NCBI GenBank assembly: GCA_937927915.1
Contig: CALGKB010000007.1
Span: 62,001 to 126,000, forward strand
DNA from: an uncultured Pseudanabaenaceae cyanobacterium
GTDB taxonomy: Bacteria > Cyanobacteriota > Cyanobacteriia > Pseudanabaenales > Pseudanabaenaceae
DNA: 64,000 nucleotides
Reading direction: 5' to 3'
Both the position numbers and the translations under genes were made by a program. The notes below the pieces were generated by a model that did no database searches, was not told the DNA's origin, and saw only the letters and a program-made list of their open reading frames with translations. Each line of letters starts with the position of its first letter. Position 1 is the first letter of the stretch. This document shows positions 1-7,975 of the stretch, one piece after another.

Positions 1-635
1 AAACTGAAAAAGTGGGGAGTAGGATAAGCCGTAAAATGGCGATTTTGCTGTAACCAGTGCAGGCTTGCCACCCCATCTAAAATCATGCCATCTACCTTGC
101 GGGTCGTGAGGGCAAGGAATCCCTCGGCGTAGGAGCTGACAGCGATCGGTTGTGCCTGGGGCAAAGTCATTTGTAATACACTGATATTGCCAGAATGGTG
201 CAATACTGCAACGCGGGGGTGGGGGAGAGTCGCTAAATTGGTCTGGAGAGCATGGAGAATGACCGTCCTATCAGTGTAGTAGCTGGGGGAAAACACCACC
301 AACCTTTGCCGATTGCCAGTCACTGTCATCTGGGCAATGACCATATCCACTCTGTTCTGCCAGAGGGCGGGCAACCGCTCGCTATTTTTGAGGGGCAACA
401 GCTGCACCTTCTCCTTACTGCCTAGTAATCGCAGCGCTAGTTCCTCGGCGATGTCAATTTCGTAGCCCACCAACTTCCCCTGGTGATCGCGGTAGGCAAG
501 GGGGGGATTGTTATCTTTGACCCCCACAATGAGAAAGCCCCGCTTTTGTACCTCTGACCATTCTGCCGCCCCGAGATGGGGGATATAGGCGCACAGCACA
601 AGCCCTAAAAGGAGGTGAGCACGGGGCAATGCCAT
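1..635 (-). CDS. Family 3 extracellular solute-binding protein (3' end outside window)
   Basis: This gene is read leftward from an ATG at 635 and stays open to the window edge, giving 211 codons without a stop. The first ~24 residues are hydrophobic and look like a signal peptide. The mature part carries the opening typical of family 3 solute-binding proteins (VGVKDNNPPLAY, then GYEIDIAEELA), followed by the lobe-crossover region near WQNRVDMVIAQMTVT. Such proteins bind amino acids or similar small solutes in the periplasm for an ABC importer, or form the sensing domain of a receptor. The start overlaps the infC stop (TGATG), so translation is probably coupled. The ligand cannot be told from sequence, and any transporter partner lies outside the window. 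Confidence 0.8.
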   Translation of the reverse strand, partial: MALPRAHLLLGLVLCAYIPHLGAAEWSEVQKRGFLIVGVKDNNPPLAYRDHQGKLVGYEIDIAEELALRLLGSKEKVQLLPLKNSERLPALWQNRVDMVIAQMTVTGNRQRLVVFSPSYYTDRTVILHALQTNLATLPHPRVAVLHHSGNISVLQMTLPQAQPIAVSSYAEGFLALTTRKVDGMILDGVASLHWLQQNRHFTAYPTPHFFS

Positions 636-1159
636 CAGCGCTTGGGAGCCATAATCATGGTCATATTGCGCCCTTCCTGCTTGGGAGCCTGCTGTACTTC
701 CGCTATATCCTTGAGGTCGTTTGCCATGCGGTTGAGCAATTCCCGTGCTAAATCGGCGTGTTGAATTTCCCGCCCCCGAAACATGACCGTTGCCTTGACC
801 TTGTCCCCCTCTTTCAGGAAACGTTGGGCACTGTTAATGCGCACTTGGTAATCATGTTCCTCAATTTTGTAGCGCATCTTCACTTCCTTGACTTCCGAGG
901 TATGTTGCTTTTTCTTTGCCTCTTTTGCCCGTTTTTCCTTCTCAAATTTGAACTTGCCATAGTCCATGATCCGACACACCGGCGGGTCTGCCTTTTCCCC
1001 CACCAAGACCAAATCTAGTTCCTTTTCATCGGCGATTGCCATAGCTTCCTTGGGGGTCATAATCCCCAACTGGGTGCCATCCTCATCAATCACTCGAATC
1101 TGGGGAAAGCGGATGCGCTCATTGATCATGGGAACATCTTTGGCGGTGTTTTTTTCCAT
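635..1159 (-). CDS. infC: Translation initiation factor IF-3
   Basis: IF-3 binds the 30S subunit, keeps it free of 50S and checks start-codon and initiator-tRNA pairing. The 174-residue product has the expected N-domain ([21 protein letters not shown], then a Met-rich helix), a charged Lys/Glu linker around residues 65-90 ([16 protein letters not shown]) and the C-domain ending in MIMAPKR. The ATG at 1159 is followed by about ten residues before the conserved INERIR, as in other cyanobacterial IF-3 proteins. Unlike the enterobacterial gene, it uses ATG and not AUU, so self-repression through a rare start codon is not indicated. rpmI and rplT are not next to it. It sits 22 nt downstream of aroB. 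Confidence 0.97.
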   Translation of the reverse strand: MEKNTAKDVPMINERIRFPQIRVIDEDGTQLGIMTPKEAMAIADEKELDLVLVGEKADPPVCRIMDYGKFKFEKEKRAKEAKKKQHTSEVKEVKMRYKIEEHDYQVRINSAQRFLKEGDKVKATVMFRGREIQHADLARELLNRMANDLKDIAEVQQAPKQEGRNMTMIMAPKR

Positions 1160-1181
1160 GCGCTGTTATGGCGAGACTCCT

Positions 1182-2288
1182 TTAATTGCTAGTGTAACCG
1201 ATCGCTAAAATTTCCTCGACTAGATCAACAGAAATTGTGTCAGTAATTGTGGCAGCACCAATGGTTGTGGGGAGGACAAAGCGCAGTTTTCCCCCTTCTA
1301 CCTTTTTGTCACTGCGAAGAGCTGTGAGAATTTCCGCCCTCGAGATAGAGTCAGGTAAAGTGCAGGGGAGCTTAGCCTTGCTAATGAGATTAACGAGGCG
1401 TTGGTGACAATCTGCTGACCAAAACTGCATTTTTACAGCAATTAGACTCGCAAAAACCATCCCTATTGCTACCGCTTCCCCGTGATTGATTTTATAATGG
1501 CTGGCAATTTCAATACCATGCCCGATCGTGTGCCCAAAATTGAGCAATGCCCGTAGCCCACTTTCTCTTTCATCCTGCATCACAATCTCTGCTTTCGCCT
1601 GGGCACAGCGAGTGAGAATTTCTGTCAATACAGGGGTAGAAAAATAGCGCCGTTGGTCTAAATGGGGCAGCCTTTCCAACAGGGCAAACAACTGGGCATC
1701 CCAGATCACCCCATATTTAATGACCTCTGCCATCGCCGCGCGGAACTCCCTGGGGGGCAAAGTCTGCAGTACCTGGGGGTCAATCCACACTAAGCGGGGT
1801 TGATGGAACGCACCAATTAAGTTTTTTCCCTGGGCATGATTGATACCAGTCTTGCCCCCGATGGCGGCATCCACCATTGCTAACAGGGAAGTGGGGACTT
1901 GCACAAAGTTGATGCCCCGCAGCCAGGTCGCCGCCGCAAATCCCGTCATATCCCCAATCACCCCCCCCCCGAGGGCGAGCATACAGGAGGAGCGTTCCAG
2001 GTAGCAGCTCTGGGCGCGGTCATAGATTTTGTGGAGAGTAGTAGCCGTCTTATAGCGTTCTCCTGGGGGTAGGAGCAACTCGTAGGGTTCAAAGGACACC
2101 GATCGAAGAGCCGTCATCACCTGTGCCCCATAGTGGCGGAAAATCCTGGGGTGGGATACTACCAACACCTTAGGACTCTTAGTCCCCAGCCCCCGCTGCC
2201 GTAGCGCTGCCCCCACCTGAGAGAGACTGCCCGCTTCAATCACAATGTCATAGCTATACTGGGGCAAGGTTAAGGGTATGACAGGCAT
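1182..2288 (-). CDS. aroB: 3-dehydroquinate synthase
   Basis: This is the second step of the shikimate pathway: it converts DAHP to 3-dehydroquinate using NAD+ and a divalent metal in the cytoplasm. The 368-residue length fits the family. Visible motifs are the NAD-binding [15 protein letters not shown] near residue 105, the [16 protein letters not shown] segment near 145, and the metal-ligand region [11 protein letters not shown] followed by [11 protein letters not shown]. The ATG at 2288 overlaps the psbN stop (TAATG), implying coupled translation. The codons for the GGG motif form an uninterrupted run of ten G on the coding strand (1961-1970 on the plus strand), a possible slippage point. 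Confidence 0.97.
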   Translation of the reverse strand: MPVIPLTLPQYSYDIVIEAGSLSQVGAALRQRGLGTKSPKVLVVSHPRIFRHYGAQVMTALRSVSFEPYELLLPPGERYKTATTLHKIYDRAQSCYLERSSCMLALGGGVIGDMTGFAAATWLRGINFVQVPTSLLAMVDAAIGGKTGINHAQGKNLIGAFHQPRLVWIDPQVLQTLPPREFRAAMAEVIKYGVIWDAQLFALLERLPHLDQRRYFSTPVLTEILTRCAQAKAEIVMQDERESGLRALLNFGHTIGHGIEIASHYKINHGEAVAIGMVFASLIAVKMQFWSADCHQRLVNLISKAKLPCTLPDSISRAEILTALRSDKKVEGGKLRFVLPTTIGAATITDTISVDLVEEILAIGYTSN

Positions 2289-2419
2289 TAGTCCTCGTGG
2301 TCTTCAAAGGGGTCGCTGAGATTTTTGCTGGGGGGACCAAAGGCAGTGTAGATTGCCAAACCTGTCAAACAGATGACGAAGGCGGCTAAAGTAAAAGCAA
2401 TAGAAGTGGCACTTCCCAT
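2288..2419 (-). CDS. psbN: PsbN protein, photosystem II assembly factor
   Basis: This 43-residue ORF reads [20 protein letters not shown] and ends in the diagnostic PsbN tail [17 protein letters not shown]. It has one membrane span at residues ~5-27. PsbN was first listed as a photosystem II subunit but is now regarded as an assembly factor for the reaction centre, based on work in plant chloroplasts. As in other cyanobacteria and plastids it lies opposite psbH, with divergent starts 68 nt apart. Its stop overlaps the aroB start by one base, so psbN and aroB are probably co-transcribed and coupled, a link between photosynthesis assembly and the shikimate pathway. Confidence 0.95.
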   Translation of the reverse strand: MGSATSIAFTLAAFVICLTGLAIYTAFGPPSKNLSDPFEDHED

Positions 2420-2487
2420 GATGGAGTTGTATTTCTTAGTGTAACTGCTACGATTATAGTATCAATAACTTTGGTGGAAAAGGTTAT

Positions 2488-2682
2488 ATGTCGCAACGTA
2501 CATGGCTAGGGGACATTCTCCGCCCCCTGAACTCGGAATACGGCAAAGTCTCCCGTGGCTGGGGCACTACCCCCCTCATGGGAGTGTTTATGGCATTATT
2601 TTTGGTGTTTTTGCTGATTATTCTGCAGATTTACAACTCTTCCCTCATCCTGGAAGGGGTAGAACTGAACTGGGGCGGCTAA
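2488..2682 (+). CDS. psbH: Photosystem II reaction centre protein H
   Basis: PsbH is a single-span thylakoid subunit of photosystem II that stabilises the CP47 region and the acceptor side. The 64-residue product contains the family core [15 protein letters not shown], the short loop [18 protein letters not shown], and the C-terminal span ending [14 protein letters not shown]. It lacks the N-terminal phosphorylated extension found in plants, as is normal for cyanobacteria. The ATG at 2488 is the only sensible start. It diverges from psbN and is followed 57 nt later by tatA. Confidence 0.97.
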   Translation: MSQRTWLGDILRPLNSEYGKVSRGWGTTPLMGVFMALFLVFLLIILQIYNSSLILEGVELNWGG

Positions 2683-2739
2683 CATAAGCAGGGGGCAGGG
2701 GCTTCCTTGCCCTGTACATTTCTAATTGAGAGGAAAACC

Positions 2740-2973
2740 ATGAACATCTTTGGCTTGGGTTTGCCAGAAATTGCCGTAATTTTGGTGGTGGCTCTGTTGG
2801 TCTTTGGTCCCAAAAAGTTACCGGAAATCGGTAGGAGCATGGGTAAGGCCATCAAGAGCTTTAAGGAGGCTTCCCGTGAGTTTGAAACGGAATTGCGCAA
2901 GGAGGTAGAGGCCTTAGAGCAACAGAGCACTCCTGCAGTAGAAAACAAGGAAACAGCCACTCCCGATGCCTGA
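2740..2973 (+). CDS. tatA: Twin-arginine translocase subunit TatA/E family
   Basis: TatA subunits oligomerise with TatC to move folded proteins carrying twin-arginine signals across the thylakoid or plasma membrane. The ORF can be extended upstream to 2707, but the ATG at 2740 is preferred because a GAGAGGA ribosome-binding site lies 5 nt upstream and because the family begins MNIFGLGLPEI. The 77-residue protein has one short membrane span (residues ~5-22), the hinge FGPKKLPEIGRSMGKAIKSF, an amphipathic helix, and a polar tail. Its last 8 nt overlap pth. TatC is not in the window. Confidence 0.93.
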   Translation: MNIFGLGLPEIAVILVVALLVFGPKKLPEIGRSMGKAIKSFKEASREFETELRKEVEALEQQSTPAVENKETATPDA

Positions 2974-3547
2974 TCATTTCCTGATCGTCGGTCTCGGTAA
3001 TCCGGGACAGAAGTACGATCGGACAAGGCACAATGTTGGTTTTATGGCGGTGGACTATCTGGCGCAACGCTGGGGTATCTCCCTCAAGGCGGACAAGAAA
3101 TTTCAGGGAGAGGTGGGGGCAGGAGACACCTGGTACTTACTCAAACCCGCTACCTACATGAATCGATCGGGGGAGGCGGTAGGGGCAATAGTGCACTGGT
3201 ACAAGCTCACCCCTCCCCAGGTACTAGTAATTTACGATGACCTGGACCTACCCCTTGGCAAAATTCGTCTGCGCAGGACTGGCTCAGCAGGGGGGCACAA
3301 CGGTATGCGATCGATTATCAGCCATCTCCACACCCAGGATTTCCCACGCTTGCGTATTGGCATTGGCACGGCGGCAAGGGCACAACAGGAAACCGTCGAC
3401 TATGTGTTGGGAAAATTTACCCCTCCAGAGCTAGCAGTTTTACCGTCCGTCTTTCGCCTAGTGGCGGAATGTGTGGAGATGATGCAAAGGGAGGGCATAG
3501 ACAAAGCCATGAGTATCTACAATTCCCAGAATGTGTATGTGCAGTGA
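2966..3547 (+). CDS. pth: Peptidyl-tRNA hydrolase
   Basis: Pth cleaves peptidyl-tRNA released from stalled ribosomes, recycling tRNA. The 193-residue protein shows all family signatures: GLGNPGQKYDRTRHNVGF with the catalytic His of TRHNVG, the KPATYMNRSG segment with the substrate-positioning Asn, the YDDLDLPLG catalytic Asp region, and GSAGGHNGMRSI. It overlaps tatA by 8 nt and hisE by 17 nt, so the three are likely one transcript with coupled translation. Confidence 0.97.
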   Translation: MPDHFLIVGLGNPGQKYDRTRHNVGFMAVDYLAQRWGISLKADKKFQGEVGAGDTWYLLKPATYMNRSGEAVGAIVHWYKLTPPQVLVIYDDLDLPLGKIRLRRTGSAGGHNGMRSIISHLHTQDFPRLRIGIGTAARAQQETVDYVLGKFTPPELAVLPSVFRLVAECVEMMQREGIDKAMSIYNSQNVYVQ

Positions 3548-3821
3548 CCCTTTGGCGGAGTTATTTACTGTCATTAAAACCAGGCAACAACAGCCTCAGG
3601 AGGATTCCTACACCTGCAAATTGCTGGCGAAGGGAGAAAATACTATCCTCAAAAAATTAGGGGAAGAAATTGTAGAGTTAGTCATGGCTTGCAAGGATCG
3701 CGATAGGGACACGATCGCTCAGGAAACTGTCGATGTGCTCTATCACATTCTAGTCGCCCTTGCCTACTACGAAGTAGACTTAACAGCGGTTTACCAGGTG
3801 ATGGCATCCCGCCGCAAATGA
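3531..3821 (+). CDS. hisE: Phosphoribosyl-ATP pyrophosphatase (stand-alone HisE)
   Basis: HisE hydrolyses phosphoribosyl-ATP to phosphoribosyl-AMP in histidine synthesis. The 96-residue product is the MazG-like HisE domain alone: PLAELFTVIKTRQ, the metal-binding KKLGEEIVELVMACK, and ETVDVLYHILVALAY. There is no fused HisI (PR-AMP cyclohydrolase) domain, although many cyanobacteria carry a HisIE fusion; a separate hisI would be needed elsewhere. Two close in-frame starts (ATG 3531 and ATG 3537) cannot be separated. The 17-nt overlap with pth suggests coupling. Confidence 0.9.
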   Translation: MCMCSDPLAELFTVIKTRQQQPQEDSYTCKLLAKGENTILKKLGEEIVELVMACKDRDRDTIAQETVDVLYHILVALAYYEVDLTAVYQVMASRRK

Positions 3822-3877
3822 CTACTCCTGGGGTACGGGGCGCAGCAGTGCTCTAAACAGCCACAGAGAGAGCATCA

Positions 3878-4624
3878 CTAAAAAACCAACTGGCAAAGGG
3901 TGGTAGCCAGCCCAAGGAGGGTTCCAGGAAAGAAATGAAATTGGCATGCCCTGCTAGGGGAGAAAAACTCTACAGCAGTCGCTGCGAAAGCCAGTCTATC
4001 TATTACCAAGCCTAGGGCGTAGCCCAAAGCAGCAGAGATTCCCAAAAACACAGGAATTACCTGCCCATACACATAAAAACCAGGCTGGCAGAGGGTAGCC
4101 AAAAGAAGTCCACAATCCGTAATACAGTAATTTTTCCCCTGGTTGCAGAATAGTCTGCCAGTAATCCCCATCAATACAGAGCTTTTGACATTGCACACAG
4201 GTACTTTTTGCTACCCCTCCCCCATCTACAGTTTGGCACATGCTCCCATATAGATATCTCAACTCCCAGCAGGATCGGGCAGAAATATTGACACCAAACC
4301 CTGCCGCTAAAACAGGGAAAAGATCACCAGCGCAATCCCCAAACCGATCGGATTTTGCATCAGCCAACTCTAGGCAGCTAAGAGGTCCAAGCCAAGGGAC
4401 AGACTGACACCAAAACTGATGCCCAAACAGTAATAGGGAAATTGCTGTAGGCATTCTCCTTGCAACCGCAAACAGGTCGCCATCGTCTTAATATGAAAGG
4501 GGCTGAGGGTGATGGGATCAACAAACAAAAAGACAATAATTCCTAGCCAGACAAGTGTAGAAACAACACCATAAATTGCTATTAGCCCTAATCTTTGGTG
4601 TTTATTCCGATCCAGAACGATCGC
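3878..4624 (-). pseudogene. Decayed gene for a multi-span membrane protein
   Basis: One leftward frame from 4624 to 3878 reads as a hydrophobic, membrane-like polypeptide of about 249 codons, but it is interrupted by five in-frame stops at 4370-4372, 4307-4309, 4259-4261, 4226-4228 and 4211-4213. Convincing pieces are a span followed by FLFVDPITLSPFHIKTMATC (about 4510), NPIGLGIALVIFSLF (about 4340), and PVFLGISAALGYALGLVIDR (about 4030). No start codon remains at the beginning of the frame. Another frame over 3996-4454 is also open for 152 codons but reads less like a natural protein. I do not recognise the family. The region separates hisE from the arsR-type gene. It could alternatively be non-coding DNA that happens to be hydrophobic when translated. 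Confidence 0.45.
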
Positions 4625-4667
4625 TTAAACTTTAATATTATGATTGACCCCAGGGAGGAGGGTGCAG

Positions 4668-4994
4668 ATGACGGTCTTGAGTGAACCCCAAATAGCGAAG
4701 GGCTTAGTAATGGCGGGTTTTCACGCCCTGTCTGACCCCCTGCGTTTGCAAGTTATCGCGCTGCTGCAACAACAGGAACTGTGTGTCTGCGATCTCTGCG
4801 ATCGTTTGTCCGTCAGTCAATCCAAACTCTCCTTCCATTTGAAAGTGCTGCGGGATGCCCACCTCCTCCGATCGCGGCAACAGGGACGGTGGATATACTA
4901 CAGTCTCAATCCTGCCCAGCTAGCAGAGCTGGAAAATTTTATCAGCAGTTTACGCCATAACTGCAGCCAGAAAGCCGCTTCTCCCTGCCCATAG
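4668..4994 (+). CDS. ArsR/SmtB-family transcriptional repressor
   Basis: This 108-residue winged-helix protein has the ArsR-family core: HALSDPLRLQVIALLQQQ, the α3 metal-site sequence ELCVCDLCDRL, recognition helix SVSQSKLSFHLKVLRDA, and the wing RQQGRWIYYSLN. The Cys pair in ELCVCDLC, plus Cys near the C-terminus (HNCSQKAASPCP), fits thiol sensing of arsenite or a soft metal. The frame opens at a TTG at 4644, but the ATG at 4668 is preferred because GGAGGAG lies 7 nt upstream. No arsenic or metal-transport gene is adjacent: a decayed gene lies behind it and ycf35 converges from the other side. The target is unknown. Confidence 0.88.
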   Translation: MTVLSEPQIAKGLVMAGFHALSDPLRLQVIALLQQQELCVCDLCDRLSVSQSKLSFHLKVLRDAHLLRSRQQGRWIYYSLNPAQLAELENFISSLRHNCSQKAASPCP

Positions 4995-5053
4995 ACAAAA
5001 AATGGGGCAGCCTCCCTGGAGAGACTACCCTCAGACACGCGATTGGAGGAAGT

Positions 5054-5407
5054 TTACTTTTGTACTACCATCTGTACCTTAGCGCCGCTCAAGCCAGCTT
5101 GCTTCACTTCCGCCAAGGTCTTGTTGATAGCATACTTCTGGTTGATAGCGTTGATCAGCTCCGTTTGGTTGTGCTTCTTCGCTACACCCCAGAGGTCAGC
5201 AATCAGGTCGAAGGTACCATCGCTGTTACGGGTCCAGCCCAGGTCATAGTCGCCTTCCAGAACCGCTACAATGTCAGCGCGGAGGCGTTGCCCGTTGTAA
5301 CCACGCACGTCAGCGTCGGTCTTCACAGTAAGACCCAGGTCACGCAGAGACTGCTTGAGGATTTCGGCGTCAGAAACTTTTGTACGCAAAGTGCTGAAAT
5401 GAGACAT
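5054..5407 (-). CDS. ycf35: Ycf35 family protein (DUF1257)
   Basis: The 117-residue product is the conserved Ycf35/DUF1257 protein of cyanobacteria and red-algal plastids: it begins MSHFSTLRTKVSDAEILKQ, continues with VRGYNGQRLRADIVAVLEG and GWTRNSDGTFDLIADLWG, and ends with a region near YAINKTLAEVKQAG. It is predicted to be small and soluble. No biochemical role is established. It lies 100 nt downstream of ycf46 on the same strand, so the two may be expressed together. The 59-nt gap to the convergent ArsR-type gene holds no clear terminator. Confidence 0.93.
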   Translation of the reverse strand: MSHFSTLRTKVSDAEILKQSLRDLGLTVKTDADVRGYNGQRLRADIVAVLEGDYDLGWTRNSDGTFDLIADLWGVAKKHNQTELINAINQKYAINKTLAEVKQAGLSGAKVQMVVQK

Positions 5408-5507
5408 AATAGATTTACTCCTTGTAAAGTTGTGTAACGGTGAATGAACTGCTAGTCATCATGGGTGGTGGTGACTAGCCTTACCCGGTATTGCTACCAG
5501 GAAAGCC

Positions 5508-7025
5508 TTAGAACTCCAATCGCTGGTACTCCGCGATCGGGGCTGCCGCTGGTCTGGCGCGCGTCCTTGCCCAGTCCCGTAGGGCAGACATTTGCTCCGT
5601 CATCGTACGGGAGAGGGGGGTGGTCGACTTAATCGCTGCTAGGACATCCAACTGCCCAAACTCCCGCTCTTGAGCAAAAGCTTCATACATGGCGGCAATT
5701 ACTGCCTGCTCTATCTCCGCACCGGAGTAGCCCTCCGTGTTTGCTGCTAACTCTGCCACATCAAACCGCGATATATCCTGCCGCCGCTTCTTGAGGTGAA
5801 TTCTAAAGATTTCTTCCCGTTCCCTAAAGCTGGGTAAATCCACAAAGAACAACTCATCAAACCGCCCCTTGCGCAGGAACTCCGCCGGCAATTTGTCAAT
5901 GCGGTTAGCGGTTGCCATGACAAACACAGGGGACTTTTTGTCCTGCATCCAGGTCAGGAAGGTGCCAAAGATACGGGAAGACGTTCCCCCATCGGAATCC
6001 ACAGAACTGCCGCCCCCCGCAAATGCCTTGTCAATCTCATCAATGAAGAGAATCACTGGGGCAAGGGATTCCGCCACCTTCAATGCCCCCCGCAGGTTTG
6101 CCTCCGATCGCCCTACCATGGAGCCATCGTAGACCCTACCTATATCCAAACGGATCAAGGGCAGCGACCACAGCTGCGCCGTCGTACGGGCAATCAGGGA
6201 CTTACCGCAACCCGGTACCCCCAGGAGCAGGATGCCCTTAGGCTGGGGTAAACCATAGGCACGCGCCTTCTGGGAAAAGGCATTTGCTCGCTTTTGCAGC
6301 CAATCCTTCAGTTCCTCTAACCCCCCCACTGCCTCCATCCCTTCCTCTGGGGGCAGATACTCCAAAATGCCGTTGCGGCGAATAATCTGTTGCTTTTCCG
6401 ATAGGACAATCTCTACTTCCTGCTCCGTCAGCCTGCCGTTGGAGACGTAAGCCTTGCGATAGACCTTCTCTGCCTCATCGTGGGTTAGCCCCAACACTGC
6501 CCGCACTAGTTTCTCCTTTGCCTCCCCCGTCAACCGCCGACATTTGTAAGCTGCCAACTGCCGATCGAGGACCGCCTCCAGTTCTTCCACCGAGGGGAGG
6601 GGCAAATCCAAGACTACTATGTCCTTCTCTATTTCCGGCGGGATAGTCATTTGGAAGGGGGACAGGAGAATGATTGCTTTGTCGCTGTTTTTGAACTCCC
6701 GAACCGTGTCCCGTAAAAGCCTAGTCACCTCCGGATTGGCTATGTAAGGATGGAAATCCTTGAGGACATAGATACCAGGGTTCTTTTGTGCCATGATCCA
6801 GTGCAGAGCAGGGTCGATCGCTTTCGTACTGGAATGCACAGGGTTCTGATTTTCCTTTTGCTGTAAATCCACTAAGCCCCTGGTAATCGTCCACACATAG
6901 ACATTACGACCTAATTCCTTTTGTGCCAGGTCAGCGATTACTTTTTCCGCCCGCTCCTCCTCCGGAGTCACCAGGTGGATCAAGGGATATTGCGCTTTTA
7001 GCAGAATCAGCAGTTCGTCTTTCAT
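5508..7025 (-). CDS. ycf46: Ycf46, AAA+ ATPase
   Basis: This 505-residue AAA+ protein matches Ycf46, conserved in cyanobacteria and some algal plastids and linked to photosynthesis and carbon-uptake regulation, with no defined substrate. The N-terminal ~220 residues form the Ycf46-specific domain (MKDELLILLKAQYPLIHLVT). The AAA+ module follows, with Walker A GVPGCGKS near residue 270, Walker B LFIDEID near 330, sensor 1 VMATANRIDKLP, the arginine-finger region FLRKGRFDELFFVDLP, and the lid GYSGAEIEQAV. It resembles FtsH-type AAA domains but has no protease domain. It is preceded by a ribbon-helix-helix gene 35 nt upstream and followed by ycf35. Confidence 0.95.
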   Translation of the reverse strand: MKDELLILLKAQYPLIHLVTPEEERAEKVIADLAQKELGRNVYVWTITRGLVDLQQKENQNPVHSSTKAIDPALHWIMAQKNPGIYVLKDFHPYIANPEVTRLLRDTVREFKNSDKAIILLSPFQMTIPPEIEKDIVVLDLPLPSVEELEAVLDRQLAAYKCRRLTGEAKEKLVRAVLGLTHDEAEKVYRKAYVSNGRLTEQEVEIVLSEKQQIIRRNGILEYLPPEEGMEAVGGLEELKDWLQKRANAFSQKARAYGLPQPKGILLLGVPGCGKSLIARTTAQLWSLPLIRLDIGRVYDGSMVGRSEANLRGALKVAESLAPVILFIDEIDKAFAGGGSSVDSDGGTSSRIFGTFLTWMQDKKSPVFVMATANRIDKLPAEFLRKGRFDELFFVDLPSFREREEIFRIHLKKRRQDISRFDVAELAANTEGYSGAEIEQAVIAAMYEAFAQEREFGQLDVLAAIKSTTPLSRTMTEQMSALRDWARTRARPAAAPIAEYQRLEF

Positions 7026-7060
7026 AATTTCACCCCTTGCGTAATCGCTATAACCCTACT

Positions 7061-7363
7061 TCAGCAGTGCACTAATTGCGTGTCGTTGTCCTCTAACACC
7101 CCTAGGGCAGATGCAGTGTCACTAATTTTCACTAGCTCCCCTTGCCGTAGCACTACGGGCTGAGTACAGGCGGGACAGTGATATACCCGATGAATGTGCC
7201 CCGCTCCCATCGCTTCCACTACCTCAGGGTGCTGTAGGTAAAAGGCGATCGCCTGCTCTGCCATCTCTGACATCGTGGTCTCCGCCAGTACCGACCGCAC
7301 CTTTAACTGGTGGTGGAGTTCCTTGGACAAATGTAACGTTACTTTGTGCCTATCCTGTTGCAT
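7061..7363 (-). CDS. Small ribbon-helix-helix protein with Cys-containing C-terminal part
   Basis: The first half of this 100-residue protein (VTLHLSKELHHQLKVRSVLAETTMSEMAEQAIAFYL) has the strand-helix-helix pattern of ribbon-helix-helix DNA-binding or antitoxin proteins. The second half carries YHCPACTQP, with a CxxC pair that could bind metal, and ends in a single Cys (LVHC). I do not recognise a named family. It lies 35 nt upstream of ycf46 on the same strand, with ycf35 beyond, so it may regulate or take part in whatever Ycf46 and Ycf35 do. No toxin-like gene sits beside it. Confidence 0.72.
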   Translation of the reverse strand: MQQDRHKVTLHLSKELHHQLKVRSVLAETTMSEMAEQAIAFYLQHPEVVEAMGAGHIHRVYHCPACTQPVVLRQGELVKISDTASALGVLEDNDTQLVHC

Positions 7364-7522
7364 ATATGGTTTCTCGAAGTACCCGAGTTCAGAATACTCT
7401 AATTTGCTCCCCTTTTTCTGTCAAGCTGTCATGGCAGAAAACCAGCTAAATTGTAATATTTCTTTACGTTGGAACAGGGGAGATGTGGGGGTAGTCTGAA
7501 GAGGGGGAGTGGGAGGTTGTTT

Positions 7523-7969
7523 ATGGGGAGCAAGATGGTGATGGCGTTAGGTCTCCTGTTTGCCATGGGGGTGGGGGCGCAGCCTTTGACTTTGGCGCGT
7601 AATTTTCGTCCTGACCCCCTGCAGATGAGTGGACGGGCGGGGGGAGAAGTGAGTTTAGCGGTTTTGGCGGGGAGTGCCTCTGGCTGTCGTGGATTTGCCC
7701 AGAGTGAGCCAAATCATGTCTTGACGGTGACGGAGTCCTTTCCCCTTCTGGACATGGTGGCGATGACGCGGGATGTGAATCAGGATTTAACTATGTTGGT
7801 GAAGGGACCGGGGGGGGCGATTTGGTGTGGCGACGATGAGTATCGGGGGCGCAGTCCCAGGGTATCTGCCCGCTTGGTCAAGGGGACTTACCAGGTGTGG
7901 GTAGGGACGGGGGAGCCGGGGCGCGCGGTGGACTACACCCTGTCTATCAGTGAAACACCCCACAAATAG
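7523..7969 (+). CDS. Secreted protein, paralogue of the next gene
   Basis: Starting at the ATG at 7523 (GGGAGG upstream), the 148-residue product opens with a typical signal peptide (KMVMALGLLFAMGVGAQPL). The mature part has the segments NFRPDPLQMSG, LTMLVKGPGGAIWCGDD and GTYQVWVGT, and two Cys that may form a disulfide. Matching positions in the next gene (KFKPDP, LLVQGPDGVFC, GTYQIWVGT) show they are diverged tandem duplicates. The layout of β-strand-like blocks ending in a pre-peptidase-type motif suggests a small periplasmic or outer-envelope β-sandwich; that is inference. The frame extends upstream to 7469, but those residues precede the signal sequence. Confidence 0.75.
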   Translation: MGSKMVMALGLLFAMGVGAQPLTLARNFRPDPLQMSGRAGGEVSLAVLAGSASGCRGFAQSEPNHVLTVTESFPLLDMVAMTRDVNQDLTMLVKGPGGAIWCGDDEYRGRSPRVSARLVKGTYQVWVGTGEPGRAVDYTLSISETPHK

Positions 7970-7975
7970 TGGTCT

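Noticed and set aside
2688-2720. Possible terminator hairpin after psbH (GGGGCAGGGGC...GCCCTG)
   Set aside because: The stem has a bulge and there is no T-run, so termination is not supported.
7061-7363. RHH protein as an antitoxin of a toxin-antitoxin pair
   Set aside because: No small toxin-like ORF lies next to it; the neighbour is the 505-residue ycf46.
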